Assembly (NCBI RefSeq): GCF_022869805.1
Contig: NZ_CP094974.1
Coordinates: forward strand, 4,092,001 to 4,156,000
Direction of reading: 5' to 3'
DNA from: Halosolutus halophilus
GTDB lineage: Archaea; Halobacteriota; Halobacteria; Halobacteriales; Natrialbaceae
Length of the DNA stretch: 64,000 nucleotides
Position numbers and translations under genes: made by a program. Shown piece after piece: positions 16,500-26,095 of the stretch. The notes under the pieces were generated by a model, which made no database searches, was not told the DNA's origin, and saw only the letters and a program-made list of their open reading frames with translations. The first letter of the stretch is position 1; the number at the start of each line of letters is the position of its first letter.

Positions 16500-19157
16500 A
16501 TGAGCGACGCGGGATACGACCACGCGGCGGTCGAACGGCGCTGGCAGGAGGCGTGGGACGAGGCGAACGTCTACCGGACGCCCGACGACGTCGACGACCC
16601 GACGTACGTCCTCGGGATGTACCCGTACCCGTCGGGCAAACTCCACATGGGCCACGTCCGCAACTACACGATTACGGACGCCTACGCCCGCTACCGCCGG
16701 ATGCGCGGCGACGAGGTGCTCCACCCGATGGGGTGGGACGCGTTCGGCCTTCCCGCGGAGAACGCGGCCAAAGAGCGCGACACGAACCCGCGAGACTGGA
16801 CGTTCGACTGCATCGAAACGATGCGCGAGCAGATGGACGCGATGGGCTTTGGCTACGACTGGGAGCGCGAGATCACCACCTGCAAACCCGAGTACTACCG
16901 GTGGAACCAGTGGCTCTTCTCGCGGTTCCAGGACGAGGGGCTGGTCGAACGCCGCGACGCCGAGGTCAACTGGTGTCCCGAGTGTGAAACCGTCCTCGCC
17001 GACGAACAGGTCGAAGGCGAAGGCGAACTCTGCTGGCGCTGCGAGACGCCGGTCGAACAGCGCGAACTCGAACAGTGGTTCCTGAAGATCACCGAGTACG
17101 CGGACGAGTTGCTGGAGGCGATCGACGACCTCGAGGGGTGGCCGAACTCGGTGCGCCAGATGCAGCGCAACTGGATCGGCCGCCAGTACGGGACGGAACT
17201 CGAGTTCCGTATCGAAGGATACGGGTCGGTCCAGGCCTTCACCACCCGCGTCGACACCATCTACGGCGCGACGTTCTTCGCGCTCGCGCCCGATCACCCG
17301 ATCAGCGAGGAACTCGCGGCACAGGACGAGGAGATCCGCCACTTCATCGAACACGAGGCCGATCCCGAGGGCGACGAACCGAACGGGATCGAGACGGATC
17401 TGACCGCCACGAATCCCGCGACGGGCGACGAACTCCCCGTCTTCGTCGCCGACTTCGTCCTCTCGGACGTCGGGACCGGCGCGCTGATGGGCGTTCCCGG
17501 TCACGACGATCGGGACCACGCCTTCGCACGGAAGATGGGCGTCGACATCGAGCCAGTCATCGCGCCGGAACCCGACGACTGGGACGGCGAGACGATCCCC
17601 GACGCACCTGACGTGAGCGAGGGGGCCTACACCGAGGACGGCGTGCTCGTCAACTCCGGCGACTATTCGGGCTTCGACAGCGAGACGGCCCGAGATCGTC
17701 TCACCGACGCGATCGAGAGCGCCGAGGAGGCCACGCAGTACCAGCTTCGCGACTGGGGGATCTCCCGCCAGCGCTACTGGGGGACCCCGATCCCGGTCGT
17801 TCACTGCGACGACTGCGGCCCCGTCACGGTCCCCGAAGAAGACCTGCCGGTCGAACTCCCCGAGTTCATCAACACTACCGGCAACCCGCTGGACGCCGCC
17901 GAGGAGTGGAAGGAGACCACGTGTCCCGACTGTGGCGGCGAGGCCACCCGCGAGACCGACACGATGGACACCTTCGTCGACTCCTCGTGGTACTTCCTGC
18001 GGTACGTCTCGCCCGACCTCGAGGACGCCCCGTTCGATCGCGAACGGGCGAACGACTGGATGCCGGTCGACCAGTACGTCGGCGGCATCGAACACGCCGT
18101 GATGCACCTGCTGTACTCCCGGTTCTTCACGAAGGTGCTGGCCGACCACGAGGGCCTCGAGCACCGCGAGCCGTTCACGAACCTGCTCGCACAGGGGATG
18201 GTCCAACTCGAGGGCGAGAAGATGTCCAAGTCGAAAGGAAACGTCGTCTCGCCCCAGCGGATCGTCGAGGAGTACGGTGCCGACACCGCCCGGCTGTTCA
18301 TGATGCAGGCGGCCCAGCCCGAGCGCGACTTCGACTGGAGCGAGGAGGGCGTCCGATCGACGAACGCCTTCCTCGGCCGCCTGAAGGAGATGGTCGAGGA
18401 CTACGCCGCCGACGAACCCGACGGCGCGGACGACGCCGTCGCCAGCTACGTCGCGAGCGAGATCGACGCGACGATCGCGATCGCCACCGACGAGTACGAC
18501 GACCTGACGTTCAACAAGGCGCTGCGCGAAACCCAGGAGCTGGCTCGGACGCTCCGGCAGTACGCCGAGCACGCCGAGCCCCACGCCGAGACGTTCGAGC
18601 GCGGGCTGACGGCGGTCGTCCGGCTGCTGGCGCCCGTCGCCCCGCACGTCGCCGAGGAACTGTCCGAGACGCTCGGCCACGACGAGTTCGTCGTCGACGC
18701 CGCGTGGCCGACCGCCCAGGTCGATCGCGATCGCGTCGAGAAGCGCCGCCGGCTGGTCGCGAACACCCGCGAGGACGTCCGCGACATCGTCGAGGTGGCC
18801 GGCATCGACGATCCGAAGGGGATCGACGTCGTCGTCGCCCCCGAGTGGAAGTACGACGCCCTCGAGATCGCGATCGAAAGCGACGCCGACAACCTGATCG
18901 GCGAACTCATGGGGGAGTCACACATCCGCGAACAGGGCGACGCCGCGGCCGACTACGGCCAGGGCCTCCAGGCTGAGCGCGAGGCGCTCTCGATGACCCT
19001 CGACCCGGACGAAGAGCACGCGACGCTGGAGTCGGCGGCGTGGCTGCTCGAGCGCGAGTTCGACGCGCCGGTCCGGGTCGTCCACGCCGACCAGGTCGAC
19101 GATTCGGTGCTGAAAAACGCCGAACCCGGACGGCCGGCGATCGAGATCGAAGACTGA
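16500..19157 (+). CDS. leuS: leucine--tRNA ligase with bacterial-type body and archaeal C-terminal domain (LeuRS2)
   Basis: The 885-residue protein has bacterial LeuRS landmarks: YPSGKLHMGHVRNY, HPMGWDAFGLPAENAA, CP1 zinc knuckles (CPEC...CWRC and CPDC), editing motifs TTRVDTIYG and GVPGHDDRDHAF, the block YVGGIEHAVMHLLYSRF and KMSKSKGNVV. After about residue 750 it switches to an archaeal-type C-terminal domain (VVAPEWKYDALEIA ... PGRPAIEIED) homologous to the end of LeuRS1. Catalytic and editing residues look intact. The gene follows LeuRS1 with a possible own promoter (GGTATAGG near 16463). A comparable pair has been described in Natrialba magadii, to my recollection. Confidence 0.93.
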   Translation: MSDAGYDHAAVERRWQEAWDEANVYRTPDDVDDPTYVLGMYPYPSGKLHMGHVRNYTITDAYARYRRMRGDEVLHPMGWDAFGLPAENAAKERDTNPRDWTFDCIETMREQMDAMGFGYDWEREITTCKPEYYRWNQWLFSRFQDEGLVERRDAEVNWCPECETVLADEQVEGEGELCWRCETPVEQRELEQWFLKITEYADELLEAIDDLEGWPNSVRQMQRNWIGRQYGTELEFRIEGYGSVQAFTTRVDTIYGATFFALAPDHPISEELAAQDEEIRHFIEHEADPEGDEPNGIETDLTATNPATGDELPVFVADFVLSDVGTGALMGVPGHDDRDHAFARKMGVDIEPVIAPEPDDWDGETIPDAPDVSEGAYTEDGVLVNSGDYSGFDSETARDRLTDAIESAEEATQYQLRDWGISRQRYWGTPIPVVHCDDCGPVTVPEEDLPVELPEFINTTGNPLDAAEEWKETTCPDCGGEATRETDTMDTFVDSSWYFLRYVSPDLEDAPFDRERANDWMPVDQYVGGIEHAVMHLLYSRFFTKVLADHEGLEHREPFTNLLAQGMVQLEGEKMSKSKGNVVSPQRIVEEYGADTARLFMMQAAQPERDFDWSEEGVRSTNAFLGRLKEMVEDYAADEPDGADDAVASYVASEIDATIAIATDEYDDLTFNKALRETQELARTLRQYAEHAEPHAETFERGLTAVVRLLAPVAPHVAEELSETLGHDEFVVDAAWPTAQVDRDRVEKRRRLVANTREDVRDIVEVAGIDDPKGIDVVVAPEWKYDALEIAIESDADNLIGELMGESHIREQGDAAADYGQGLQAEREALSMTLDPDEEHATLESAAWLLEREFDAPVRVVHADQVDDSVLKNAEPGRPAIEIED

Positions 19158-19722
19158 GCCGGTCACGGGCGGTTCGTGGACGCTGCCATCCCGACCGGGT
19201 GATCGACGCCGTCGTGTGAGTTCCCTATCGTTCCGATGTGGAGAATTCTCTTCTTCGCGCACGCGTCGAGCACGGTGGATCCACAGCGGAACAGACGTTC
19301 AGCGATCGCATGGACGACCGAAGCGACGGCGCGGCCGCGCGGCTGGAGACGACCGACGAAACGACGCGCGGATTCGCGGCGGACGCAACCGACGGGATCA
19401 CCGTCTCGCCTGCCGCCGAAACCGGCGGTAGCACTGCCACGAACGAGCGGAAATACCCCTCTTCGAGTCGAGGGCGATCGAATTACGGTCGGTGCAGTGG
19501 CCAGAAGTGACGGCGACTACCCATCGGGAGATCGAGTTGCGTTTCTGTCGCACTGATGCTATCGTCCTCCTGTCGGGAAATTGTTCCACCCGTCATCGCG
19601 TCGCCGTCCGCCGATCGTCCCGATTCGTCACCGTCCGGAAGAGAGTCATCGGCCTCGACAGTCGTCGTAGTGCTTTATCCTGCTCCCCGTCGTACGACGG
19701 AACTCACCCCCGATCGCACGAG
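19158..19722. other. 565-bp region without a convincing gene
   Basis: The only plus-strand reading frame of note begins ATGGACGACCGAAGCG near 19310 and runs ~65 codons. It starts with haloarchaeal-like acidic codons but degrades into low-bias sequence, so it may be a decayed N-terminal remnant. Near-perfect inverted repeats occur at 19411-19430 (TGCCGCCG/CGGCGGTA) and ~19457-19472 (CCCTC/GAGGG). GCTTTATCC near 19671 may be the promoter for the DUF2071 gene. Confidence 0.4.
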
Positions 19723-20523
19723 ATGACTCTCCAACGAACACGGACGGACCCACTTCGATGGACGTTCTCGGACCGAGATGTGCCGCCGACAACACCACAC
19801 GTCGCCTCGATGACCTGGCGTGACGGCCTGTTCATCCACTGGCCGGTCGACCCCGACGACGTTCGACCCCGCGTCCCCGACCAGTTGACGCTCGAGACCA
19901 GAGAGGGAGAGGCGTGGCTCAGCGTCATCCCGTTCGTGCTCACGAACGCCGGCATCCGCGGGACGCCACCGATCGCTCGGCTGGCGTTTCCCGAACTCAA
20001 CGTCCGGACCTACGTCAGATACCGGGGCGATCCGGGCCTGTACTTCTTCAGTATCGACGTCGGGAGCGCATTCGTCGCGACGGTCGTTGGACGGGCGACC
20101 AGGCTCCCCGTTTACTACGCACGGATGCAGGTGAGCAGCGGGGCCAGCGGCGTCGACGAAGTCGTGTTCGCGAGCACCCGAAACGAGGGCACTCCCGACC
20201 TCGGCACACCGACAGGAGGCGAACCGCCGGCCCGCTTCTCGGCGACGTACCGCCCTGAGGGGCCCGTCTTCACCGCCGATGAGGGAACGCTCGAGTACTG
20301 GCTCTCGGAACGGCGTCGCTTCTACGCCCCGCGCGACGGCGGCACACTGACGGGCGAGATCGACCACGATCCGTGGCCGCTCCAGCCGGCCGACGTGACG
20401 ATCCACGAGAACACGATGTTCGCGGCGAACGACCTGCCGAGGCCGACGGCCGAGCCCCGGGCCTACTTCTGTGACGACCACCGCATGACCGGCTCGATCC
20501 TGCGCCGACTCCGATCGGACTGA
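19723..20523 (+). CDS. DUF2071/YqjF-family protein
   Basis: The 266-residue protein matches the YqjF (DUF2071) family, distantly related to acetoacetate decarboxylase folds. It shows MTWRDGLFIHWPVDPDDVRPRVP, the FPELNVRTYVRYRGDPGLYFFSIDV block and the LTEYWLSERRRFY-like segment. No catalytic role is established for the family. The start MTLQRTRTDPL is the first Met with family similarity. It is convergent with the ornithine cyclodeaminase-type gene, with the 20-bp tandem repeat between them. Confidence 0.88.
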   Translation: MTLQRTRTDPLRWTFSDRDVPPTTPHVASMTWRDGLFIHWPVDPDDVRPRVPDQLTLETREGEAWLSVIPFVLTNAGIRGTPPIARLAFPELNVRTYVRYRGDPGLYFFSIDVGSAFVATVVGRATRLPVYYARMQVSSGASGVDEVVFASTRNEGTPDLGTPTGGEPPARFSATYRPEGPVFTADEGTLEYWLSERRRFYAPRDGGTLTGEIDHDPWPLQPADVTIHENTMFAANDLPRPTAEPRAYFCDDHRMTGSILRRLRSD

Positions 20524-20560
20524 TGGCGGCCGCCGATCGTCCCGTCGAACGGCGGCCGTA

Positions 20561-20680
20561 GTGCGGTGGCTGGGGCTGGATTGAGGTGGCTCTAGCTGAA
20601 CTGAGGTAACTCTCGCTGGAGTGGAGTGGTTCTGCCAGACTGCAGTGGTTCTAGCTGGACTTCGGTGGTTCTGGCCGGTC
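20561..20680 (+). repeat. six tandem degenerate 20-bp repeats
   Basis: Six consecutive 20-bp units, each resembling TGNGGTGGTTCTNGCTGGAC, fill the gap between two convergent genes with an exact 20-bp period. A seventh, weaker copy may occupy 20681-20700 and reach the stop codon of the next gene. The plus strand is strikingly rich in GGTGG and TTCT. There are no spacers, so it is not a CRISPR array. Confidence 0.8.
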
Positions 20681-20699
20681 CGCAGCGGATCGGACCGCA

Positions 20700-21695
20700 C
20701 TACCGTGCGTCGGTATCGATCATCCCGAACGCGTATCCGGCGTCGCTCTCGCGGGCGTTCTCGTATGCCACCCGGGCGGCGGCAACGTCCTGGATCGCGA
20801 GCCCCGTCGAATCGAAGACCGTGACGCCCGTTTCGGCGTCGCGGCCCGACAGGTCCCCCACGACCAGCTGGCCGATTTCGCCGTAGATGTCGTCGTCGGT
20901 CAGCACGCCCTCGCCGTAGGGGACGTTGACCTCGCCCGAGTGGGTACACTGCTCGTGGTCGTCGATGACGACTCTCGCGTCGAGCAGGAGGTCGTCCGCG
21001 AGTTCGTGCTTCCCCTCGGCGTCGGCCCCGATCGCGTTGACGTGCGTGTACTCGCCGACGTCCTCGCGCCCGACGATCGGCTCCTCGACGGGCGTCACCG
21101 TCGAGAGCACGTCGCAGTGGCCCGCCTCGGCGATGGAGCCGGCGCGAACGTCGAACGCGTCCCCGTAGGTGTCGACGAACCGCTGGATCCGGCCCTCGTC
21201 TTTGTCCGCGACGACGACCTCCTCGATCGGACGGACCTCGCTGATCGCCTCGAGCTGGGTGTACGACTGGACGCCAGCGCCGACGATGCCGAGGCTCGTG
21301 GCGTCGTCGACGGCGAGGTAGTCCGTGGCGACGGCGGCCGCGGCACCGGTCCGTTTCATCGTGAGCGTCGTTCCGTCGATGATCGCGAGCGGGAACGCCG
21401 TTTCGGGATCGGAGTAAATCATCGTCCCGAGGACCGTCGGGAGGCCGTGGTCTTCGGGGTTGTCCGGGTGGACGTTGACCCACTTCAGCCCGGCCGCGTC
21501 CCACTCGCCCGTGTCGAGGTAGGCGGGCATCGAACGGAAGTCCCCGTTGTACTGCGGGAGATCGATGTAGGATTTGGCCGGCATCTGTGCGTTGCCGCGT
21601 TCGTAGGCCCCGAAGGCCCGTTCGACCGCGCCGATGACATCGTCGAGTCGTGCGTGCTCGTCGGCGTCGTCGCTGTCCAGGAGAAGCGTGTTCAT
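20700..21695 (-). CDS. ornithine cyclodeaminase/alanine dehydrogenase family protein
   Basis: This family contains ornithine cyclodeaminase, archaeal alanine dehydrogenase and related NAD-dependent imine reductases. The 331 residues show the substrate-binding first domain (AKSYIDLPQYNGDFRSMPAYL, GLKWVNVHPDNP) and a Rossmann nucleotide site (LGIVGAGVQSYTQLEA), then THVNAIGADAEGKHEL. It looks complete. Substrate cannot be told; the archaeal alanine dehydrogenase branch is plausible. A TATTAAGTA box 31 bp upstream of the ATG indicates a leaderless mRNA. Confidence 0.88.
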   Translation of the reverse strand: MNTLLLDSDDADEHARLDDVIGAVERAFGAYERGNAQMPAKSYIDLPQYNGDFRSMPAYLDTGEWDAAGLKWVNVHPDNPEDHGLPTVLGTMIYSDPETAFPLAIIDGTTLTMKRTGAAAAVATDYLAVDDATSLGIVGAGVQSYTQLEAISEVRPIEEVVVADKDEGRIQRFVDTYGDAFDVRAGSIAEAGHCDVLSTVTPVEEPIVGREDVGEYTHVNAIGADAEGKHELADDLLLDARVVIDDHEQCTHSGEVNVPYGEGVLTDDDIYGEIGQLVVGDLSGRDAETGVTVFDSTGLAIQDVAAARVAYENARESDAGYAFGMIDTDAR

Positions 21696-21962
21696 ACTGG
21701 CGAATATTGCGGGCGACTACTTAATACGCGTGAATCGGTCGTACGGGCGCGATACCCTCATCCGAACGTTCGACTGGCTGCGAGAACGGGACTCCGAAAA
21801 ACCGGCACGTGAAAAAGCACGGATGCTCCGACGGACGGTACGTGAGAAAACGGGAATTCCGACGAATCGAAACGCGAAGATAGGGGCTGTCCGGAACGGA
21901 AACGACGGCGGTTCGAGCGCCGCCGTGGTCCAACAGAGCGCGGGGCGTTCGTTCGAGGTTCA

Positions 21963-21981
21963 CGAGAGAGGGGCTCTCTCG
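21963..21981 (-). terminator. possible thermosome terminator hairpin
   Basis: A perfect 8-bp stem, CGAGAGAG/CTCTCTCG with a GGG loop, lies about 50-70 nt after the thermosome stop codon on the minus strand. T5 runs (21797-21801 and 21812-21816) follow further on. The rest of 21696-22031 shows no gene. Confidence 0.45.
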
Positions 21982-22031
21982 AACGACGGAGCGAAACGAC
22001 GGGTTCGTTCGCTGTGCGGTCCGACCCTCGC

Positions 22032-23711
22032 TTACATCATGCCGCCCATGCCGCCGCCCATACCGCCCATGCCGCCGCCCATGCCGCCGGGGCCGCCGGC
22101 GGGCATGTCTTCGTCTTCGTCGTCGTCGGCGACGGCGAGGTCACCGGCAGCGATGACGTCGTCGATGCGCAACAGCATGACGGCCGCCTCGGTGGCGGAC
22201 TCGATCGCCTGGGTCTTCACGCGCAGCGGCTCGTAGACGCCCTCGGCGTCCATGTCGATCGTGTCGCCGGTGAAGGCGTCGAGGCCGGCACCCGAGTCGC
22301 CGGCGTCGTGGGCGCTGCGCAGTTCCACGAGGGAGTCGATGGGGTCCAGCCCGGCGTTCTCGGCCAGCGTGCGGGGGATGACCTCGAGCGCGTCCGCGAA
22401 GGCCTCGACGGCCAGCTGTTCGCGGCCGCCGACGGAGTCGGCGTAGTCGCGCAGGGCCAGCGAGAGGTTGACCTCCGGAGCGCCGCCGCCCGCGACCACC
22501 TTGCCGTCCTCGAGGGTCGTCCGGACGACGCCGAGGGAGTCCTCGATCGCGCGATCGACTTCGTCGATGACGTGTTCGGTACCGCCCCGCAGGATGAGGG
22601 TGACGGCCTTGGCGTCGTCGACGTCCTCGACGAAGATGCGCTGGTCGCCGGCGATCTCCTTCTGGGCGACGCTACCGGCGAAGCCGAGGTCGTCCTCGCT
22701 CAGGTCGTCGACGTTCGAGACGGGACGAGCGCCGGTCGCGCGGGCGAGCTGGGACTGGTCGCTGGACTTGACGCGACGGACGGCGATGATTCCCTCCTGT
22801 GCGAGGTAGTGCTGGGCCATGTCGTCGATGCCGCCGTCGACGAAGACGACGTCCGCGCCGGCGTCGGCGACCTGGTCGACCATCTCGCGGAGCTGGCGTT
22901 CCTCCTGTTCGAGGAACTGCTCGAGCTGGTCGGGATCGGTGACGTTGACCTCGGCGTCGATCTCCGTCTCCTTGATCTCGAGGTCGCCGTCGACGATCGC
23001 GACGTTGGCGTCCTCGACGAAGTACGGCATGTTCTCCGAGACGCGCTCCTTGTCGACGATGACGCCCTCGACGAGTTCGGAGTTCTCGATCGAGCCGCCG
23101 ACCACCTTCTCGACCTTGACGTTGTCCGTGTCGACGCCCTCGTCGTCCGCGACGGACTGGACGGCCTCGACGACGAGGCCGGCCAGCAGATCGCGGGAGC
23201 TCTCCGCGCCCTTGCCGGTCATCGCGGTGGCGGCGATCTGTTCGAGGACCTCGGTGTCGTCTTCCTCGACCTCGATCGCGATCTCTTCGAGGGCCTCGGT
23301 GGCCTCTTCGGCGGCCTGTCGGTACCCCTGGGCGAGGGTGGTCGCGTGAATGTCCTGCTCGAGGAGGTCCTCGGCCTGGCTGAGGAGTTCACCAGCGACG
23401 ACGACGGCGCTGGTGGTCCCGTCGCCGACCTCGTCCTCCTGGGTCTCGGCGACTTCGACGATCATGTCTGCCGCCGGGTGGTCGATGTCCATCTCCGAGA
23501 GGAGCGTGACGCCGTCGTTCGTGACGACGACGTTGCCCGTCGAGTCGACGAGCATCTTGTCCATCCCCTTCGGACCCAGCGTGGTCCGTACGGACTCGGC
23601 GACGGCCTTCCCGGCCTGAATGTTCATCGACTGCGCGTCTTTGCCGGATGTCCGCTGGCTTTCCTCCGAGAGGACGATAAGCGGCTGGTTGCCCATCTGC
23701 TGTTGTGCCAT
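22032..23711 (-). CDS. thermosome subunit (group II chaperonin)
   Basis: This subunit of the hetero-oligomeric archaeal chaperonin folds proteins with ATP in a double ring. The 559-residue protein has all hallmarks: [16 protein letters not shown], the nucleotide motif [30 protein letters not shown] in the apical domain, and [17 protein letters not shown]. It ends with Gly/Met-rich [10 protein letters not shown] repeats similar to the GroEL tail. The 40 residues before it are acidic ([12 protein letters not shown]). The subunit class within the haloarchaeal Cct set cannot be settled here. The start MAQQQMG follows a strong promoter. Confidence 0.95.
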   Translation of the reverse strand: MAQQQMGNQPLIVLSEESQRTSGKDAQSMNIQAGKAVAESVRTTLGPKGMDKMLVDSTGNVVVTNDGVTLLSEMDIDHPAADMIVEVAETQEDEVGDGTTSAVVVAGELLSQAEDLLEQDIHATTLAQGYRQAAEEATEALEEIAIEVEEDDTEVLEQIAATAMTGKGAESSRDLLAGLVVEAVQSVADDEGVDTDNVKVEKVVGGSIENSELVEGVIVDKERVSENMPYFVEDANVAIVDGDLEIKETEIDAEVNVTDPDQLEQFLEQEERQLREMVDQVADAGADVVFVDGGIDDMAQHYLAQEGIIAVRRVKSSDQSQLARATGARPVSNVDDLSEDDLGFAGSVAQKEIAGDQRIFVEDVDDAKAVTLILRGGTEHVIDEVDRAIEDSLGVVRTTLEDGKVVAGGGAPEVNLSLALRDYADSVGGREQLAVEAFADALEVIPRTLAENAGLDPIDSLVELRSAHDAGDSGAGLDAFTGDTIDMDAEGVYEPLRVKTQAIESATEAAVMLLRIDDVIAAGDLAVADDDEDEDMPAGGPGGMGGGMGGMGGGMGGMM

Positions 23712-23738
23712 AGTCAGCTGAAGGATTGATTGTTATTC

Positions 23739-23746
23739 TATATAAA
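23739..23746 (-). promoter_or_regulatory. thermosome promoter (TATA box)
   Basis: TTTATATA on the minus strand begins 35 bp before the thermosome ATG within an unusually AT-rich stretch. It is the best match to the archaeal TATA consensus in the window, as expected for a highly expressed heat-shock gene. Confidence 0.75.
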
Positions 23747-23868
23747 TGCTGCGGTATCGCACCTCTCAGATCGGTTGAATCGACCGGGGGTATGCGTTCG
23801 AACGAGACTGACCGACGGTTATTTATGAAAGGATTCCTGTGAACGCCGGTTTCGATCGGGCTTCGGGA

Positions 23869-25077
23869 CTATCGATCGGTCTCGTCCGTGATCCGAAACA
23901 GCAGGTAGAAGATGCCGCCGAGACTCGCGAGGGCTCCGAGCATCCCCAGACCCGAGATTCCGTCCGAATCCTCGGGCCCGCCGGTTGTGTCGTCGTTCGT
24001 CTCGAGAAGCGCTTCGGGATCGATGGCGTACACTGTCTCGTCCCAGCTCCCGGCGTACACGATCCCGTTCGCCGTCGCCGGCGACGATCGAACCGTGTCC
24101 CCGGTCTCGAACGTCCACGTCACGTCGCCCTCCACGGCGTCGATCGCGTACAGGGAGTCGCCGCTGCTCACGATCACGGTCTCGTCGATCAGTGCCGGCG
24201 CGGTCAACACGGAGCCGCCGGTGTCGACGGTCCACTTCTTCTCCCCGCCCACCACGTCGAGTGCGTAGACGGTATCGCTGGAGGTGCCCGCGTAGACGGC
24301 GTCTCCGGCGACGGTGGGGGATCCGACCGAATTGTCGGCCGCGAACGTCCACACCTCGTCGCCGGTCCCGGACTCGAGGGCGTACAGCGTCTCGTCCGCG
24401 CCGCCGACGTAGACGACGCCGTCGCGAACTGCCGGGGTCGTCCCGATCGAAACGTCGGTGTCGACGGTCCACACCTCGCCGCCTTCCACGGCGTCGATCG
24501 CGTATATCGTCCCGTCACGGCTCCCGAAATACACGATCCCGGCGGCCACGACCGGCGACCCGCGCACCGAGTCACCGGTCTCGAACGCCCACACCTCGTC
24601 GCCCGTCGAGGCGTCGAGCGCGTACAGATTGTCGTCGCGGCTGCCGACGTAGACGGTCCCGTCGGCCACCGTCGGCGACGATCGGACGGCCAGCCCGGTC
24701 GAATAGGACCACCGTTCGTCGCCGCCGTCGGCGTCGATCGCGTAGACGGTGCCGTCGTTGCAGCCGACGAACACCGTCCCGTCGGCCACCGTCGGCGAGG
24801 ACCCGTTCTTCGTTCCGGTTTCGAACGACCACGCTCCCTCGCCGTCCTCGGCGTCGAGCGCGTAGATGAGTCCGTCGTTACTCGGAACGTAAACGGTGCC
24901 GTCGGCGACTGCCGGTGCGGCTTCGATCACGTCACCGGTGTCGAACGTCCACACAGTGCCGTCGTCCGTCGTCTGCGCGACGGCGGCGGGGCTCGCCGTC
25001 ACCGAGCCACTACCGGCGGCGAGCAGTCCACCGCCCGTAAGTCCAGCGAGAAATCGTCGTCGATCGCATTCGGTCAT
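23869..25077 (-). CDS. exported PQQ-type beta-propeller protein, membrane anchored
   Basis: The 402-residue protein begins with a twin-arginine signal (DRRRFLAGLTGGGLLAAG), so it is exported folded. About eight propeller blades follow, each with a W-containing strand and TG motif (VWTFDTGD, AWSFETGT, RWSYSTGL, VWAFETGD, KWTVDTGG and others) and a GTVYVGS-like strand. After an acidic linker (DDTTGGPEDSDG) a C-terminal hydrophobic helix (GLGMLGALASLGGIFYLLF) anchors it. No catalytic residues of quinoprotein dehydrogenases are visible, so it is probably a scaffold or BamB-like binding protein. Confidence 0.85.
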   Translation of the reverse strand: MTECDRRRFLAGLTGGGLLAAGSGSVTASPAAVAQTTDDGTVWTFDTGDVIEAAPAVADGTVYVPSNDGLIYALDAEDGEGAWSFETGTKNGSSPTVADGTVFVGCNDGTVYAIDADGGDERWSYSTGLAVRSSPTVADGTVYVGSRDDNLYALDASTGDEVWAFETGDSVRGSPVVAAGIVYFGSRDGTIYAIDAVEGGEVWTVDTDVSIGTTPAVRDGVVYVGGADETLYALESGTGDEVWTFAADNSVGSPTVAGDAVYAGTSSDTVYALDVVGGEKKWTVDTGGSVLTAPALIDETVIVSSGDSLYAIDAVEGDVTWTFETGDTVRSSPATANGIVYAGSWDETVYAIDPEALLETNDDTTGGPEDSDGISGLGMLGALASLGGIFYLLFRITDETDR

Positions 25078-25284
25078 CGTTCTAGTACGGCACCAGTTAG
25101 TAGAAAAACATATCGTTGGTCGTGAACGTTACTCGATTCGCCCGCACGCTTCGATCGGGTGAACGGGGCCGCCGAACCAGGGCGGGACCCACGAACGTCG
25201 GTACCCGCGGCGAACGACGACGGGCACGGATTCCTGCGGGAAAGGCACGGCACTCGCAGCGATCGGCAGGGGCCAGGCATCCGC

Positions 25285-25848
25285 TCAGGTCGAACCGGAC
25301 GAACCGGGGAATCGGTGATACTCCATCCCCTGGTGTTTCATCTCGTTGTGCTTCTCTTCGAGGAACGAGTACACCGCGCCGTGTGGCGCACCGTCCAGCA
25401 GCATCTCGGCGGCGCTGCGGACGGCGTCGACCTGCGGCGGCGTGCCGATGATCCCGAGCGTCGAGCCGTAGATGACGACCGAGGCCCCGGAGAGCTCTTC
25501 CATGAGTTCGCGAGTACGGCCACCTTCCCCGATGAGTCGGCCCTTCTGGCGCTTCATGTCGTTCTTGTTGCGCGAGGCAGCGTCGATGTCGACGACGTCG
25601 AACAGCATCATGTCGTCCTCGAGCAGCCGGAGCGCCTCCTCGGGTGCGAAGCCGCGTCCGATCGCACGGACGATCTCGGGGCCCTTGAGGGCGCGAACCG
25701 GATCACCGACGGTTTCGACGGCGACGGAGCCGTTCTCCGAGTCGATGTCGAGGCGGACTTCGGCTGCCGACTCGATTTCGCGCATCGTCTCGCCGCCCTC
25801 GCCGATGAGAACGCCGATGCGGTCCTGCGGAATCTTCACGTGCTGCAT
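25285..25848 (-). CDS. KH-domain RNA-binding protein (archaeal Pno1/Dim2-like)
   Basis: The 187-residue protein contains two KH domains with GXXG loops: IGEGGETMREIE near the N-terminus and IGEGGRTRELMEEL in the second half. It matches the archaeal homologue of Pno1/Dim2, which acts in small-subunit rRNA maturation in eukaryotes. The start MQHVKIPQDRIG at 25848 is supported by a CTTAACC box about 30 bp upstream on the minus strand. The longer reading is basic and non-homologous. The C-terminus is Met/His-rich (KHNEMKHQGMEYHRF). Confidence 0.9.
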   Translation of the reverse strand: MQHVKIPQDRIGVLIGEGGETMREIESAAEVRLDIDSENGSVAVETVGDPVRALKGPEIVRAIGRGFAPEEALRLLEDDMMLFDVVDIDAASRNKNDMKRQKGRLIGEGGRTRELMEELSGASVVIYGSTLGIIGTPPQVDAVRSAAEMLLDGAPHGAVYSFLEEKHNEMKHQGMEYHRFPGSSGST

Positions 25849-26095
25849 ACACTGCAGTATTATCTCACCGAGGTTAAGGGCTTGGTCCGCGAGCAACGGG
25901 TGCGGGTGGCTCGCACGTCCGGGCGAGGAGTCCCCGGACCGGTGACGGCCCGACCTGACCCGCGTGTGGGCAGTCACCGGGTTAGGCGCTTACAAGGGCC
26001 ACCGGATCACCCGACGGACGGCCAGCCCACCGCAGTCACCGAAACTGTCCCACACCGCTCACACGACGGCATTGCGATCGGGTGTGTACTGACGT
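25849..26095. other. intergenic region, no gene seen
   Basis: The region holds the promoter of the KH gene (CTTAACC, 25871-25880 on the minus strand) and the 3' side of the phosphoesterase gene. No other structure is supported. Confidence 0.4.

Noticed and set aside
16494-18680. 728-codon minus-strand frame across LeuRS2
   Set aside because: A shadow frame of the conserved synthetase gene; its composition is that of GC-skewed antisense reading.
19238-19510. 90-codon plus-strand ORF after LeuRS2
   Set aside because: Codon bias decays along the frame, there is no similarity to known families and no promoter; reported only as a possible remnant.
20561-20680. CRISPR array
   Set aside because: Units are contiguous with no spacers and are degenerate; a simple tandem repeat fits better.
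22014-23729. Very long open frame antisense to the thermosome
   Set aside because: It mirrors the high-GC codon bias of the real gene and has no similarity or promoter of its own.
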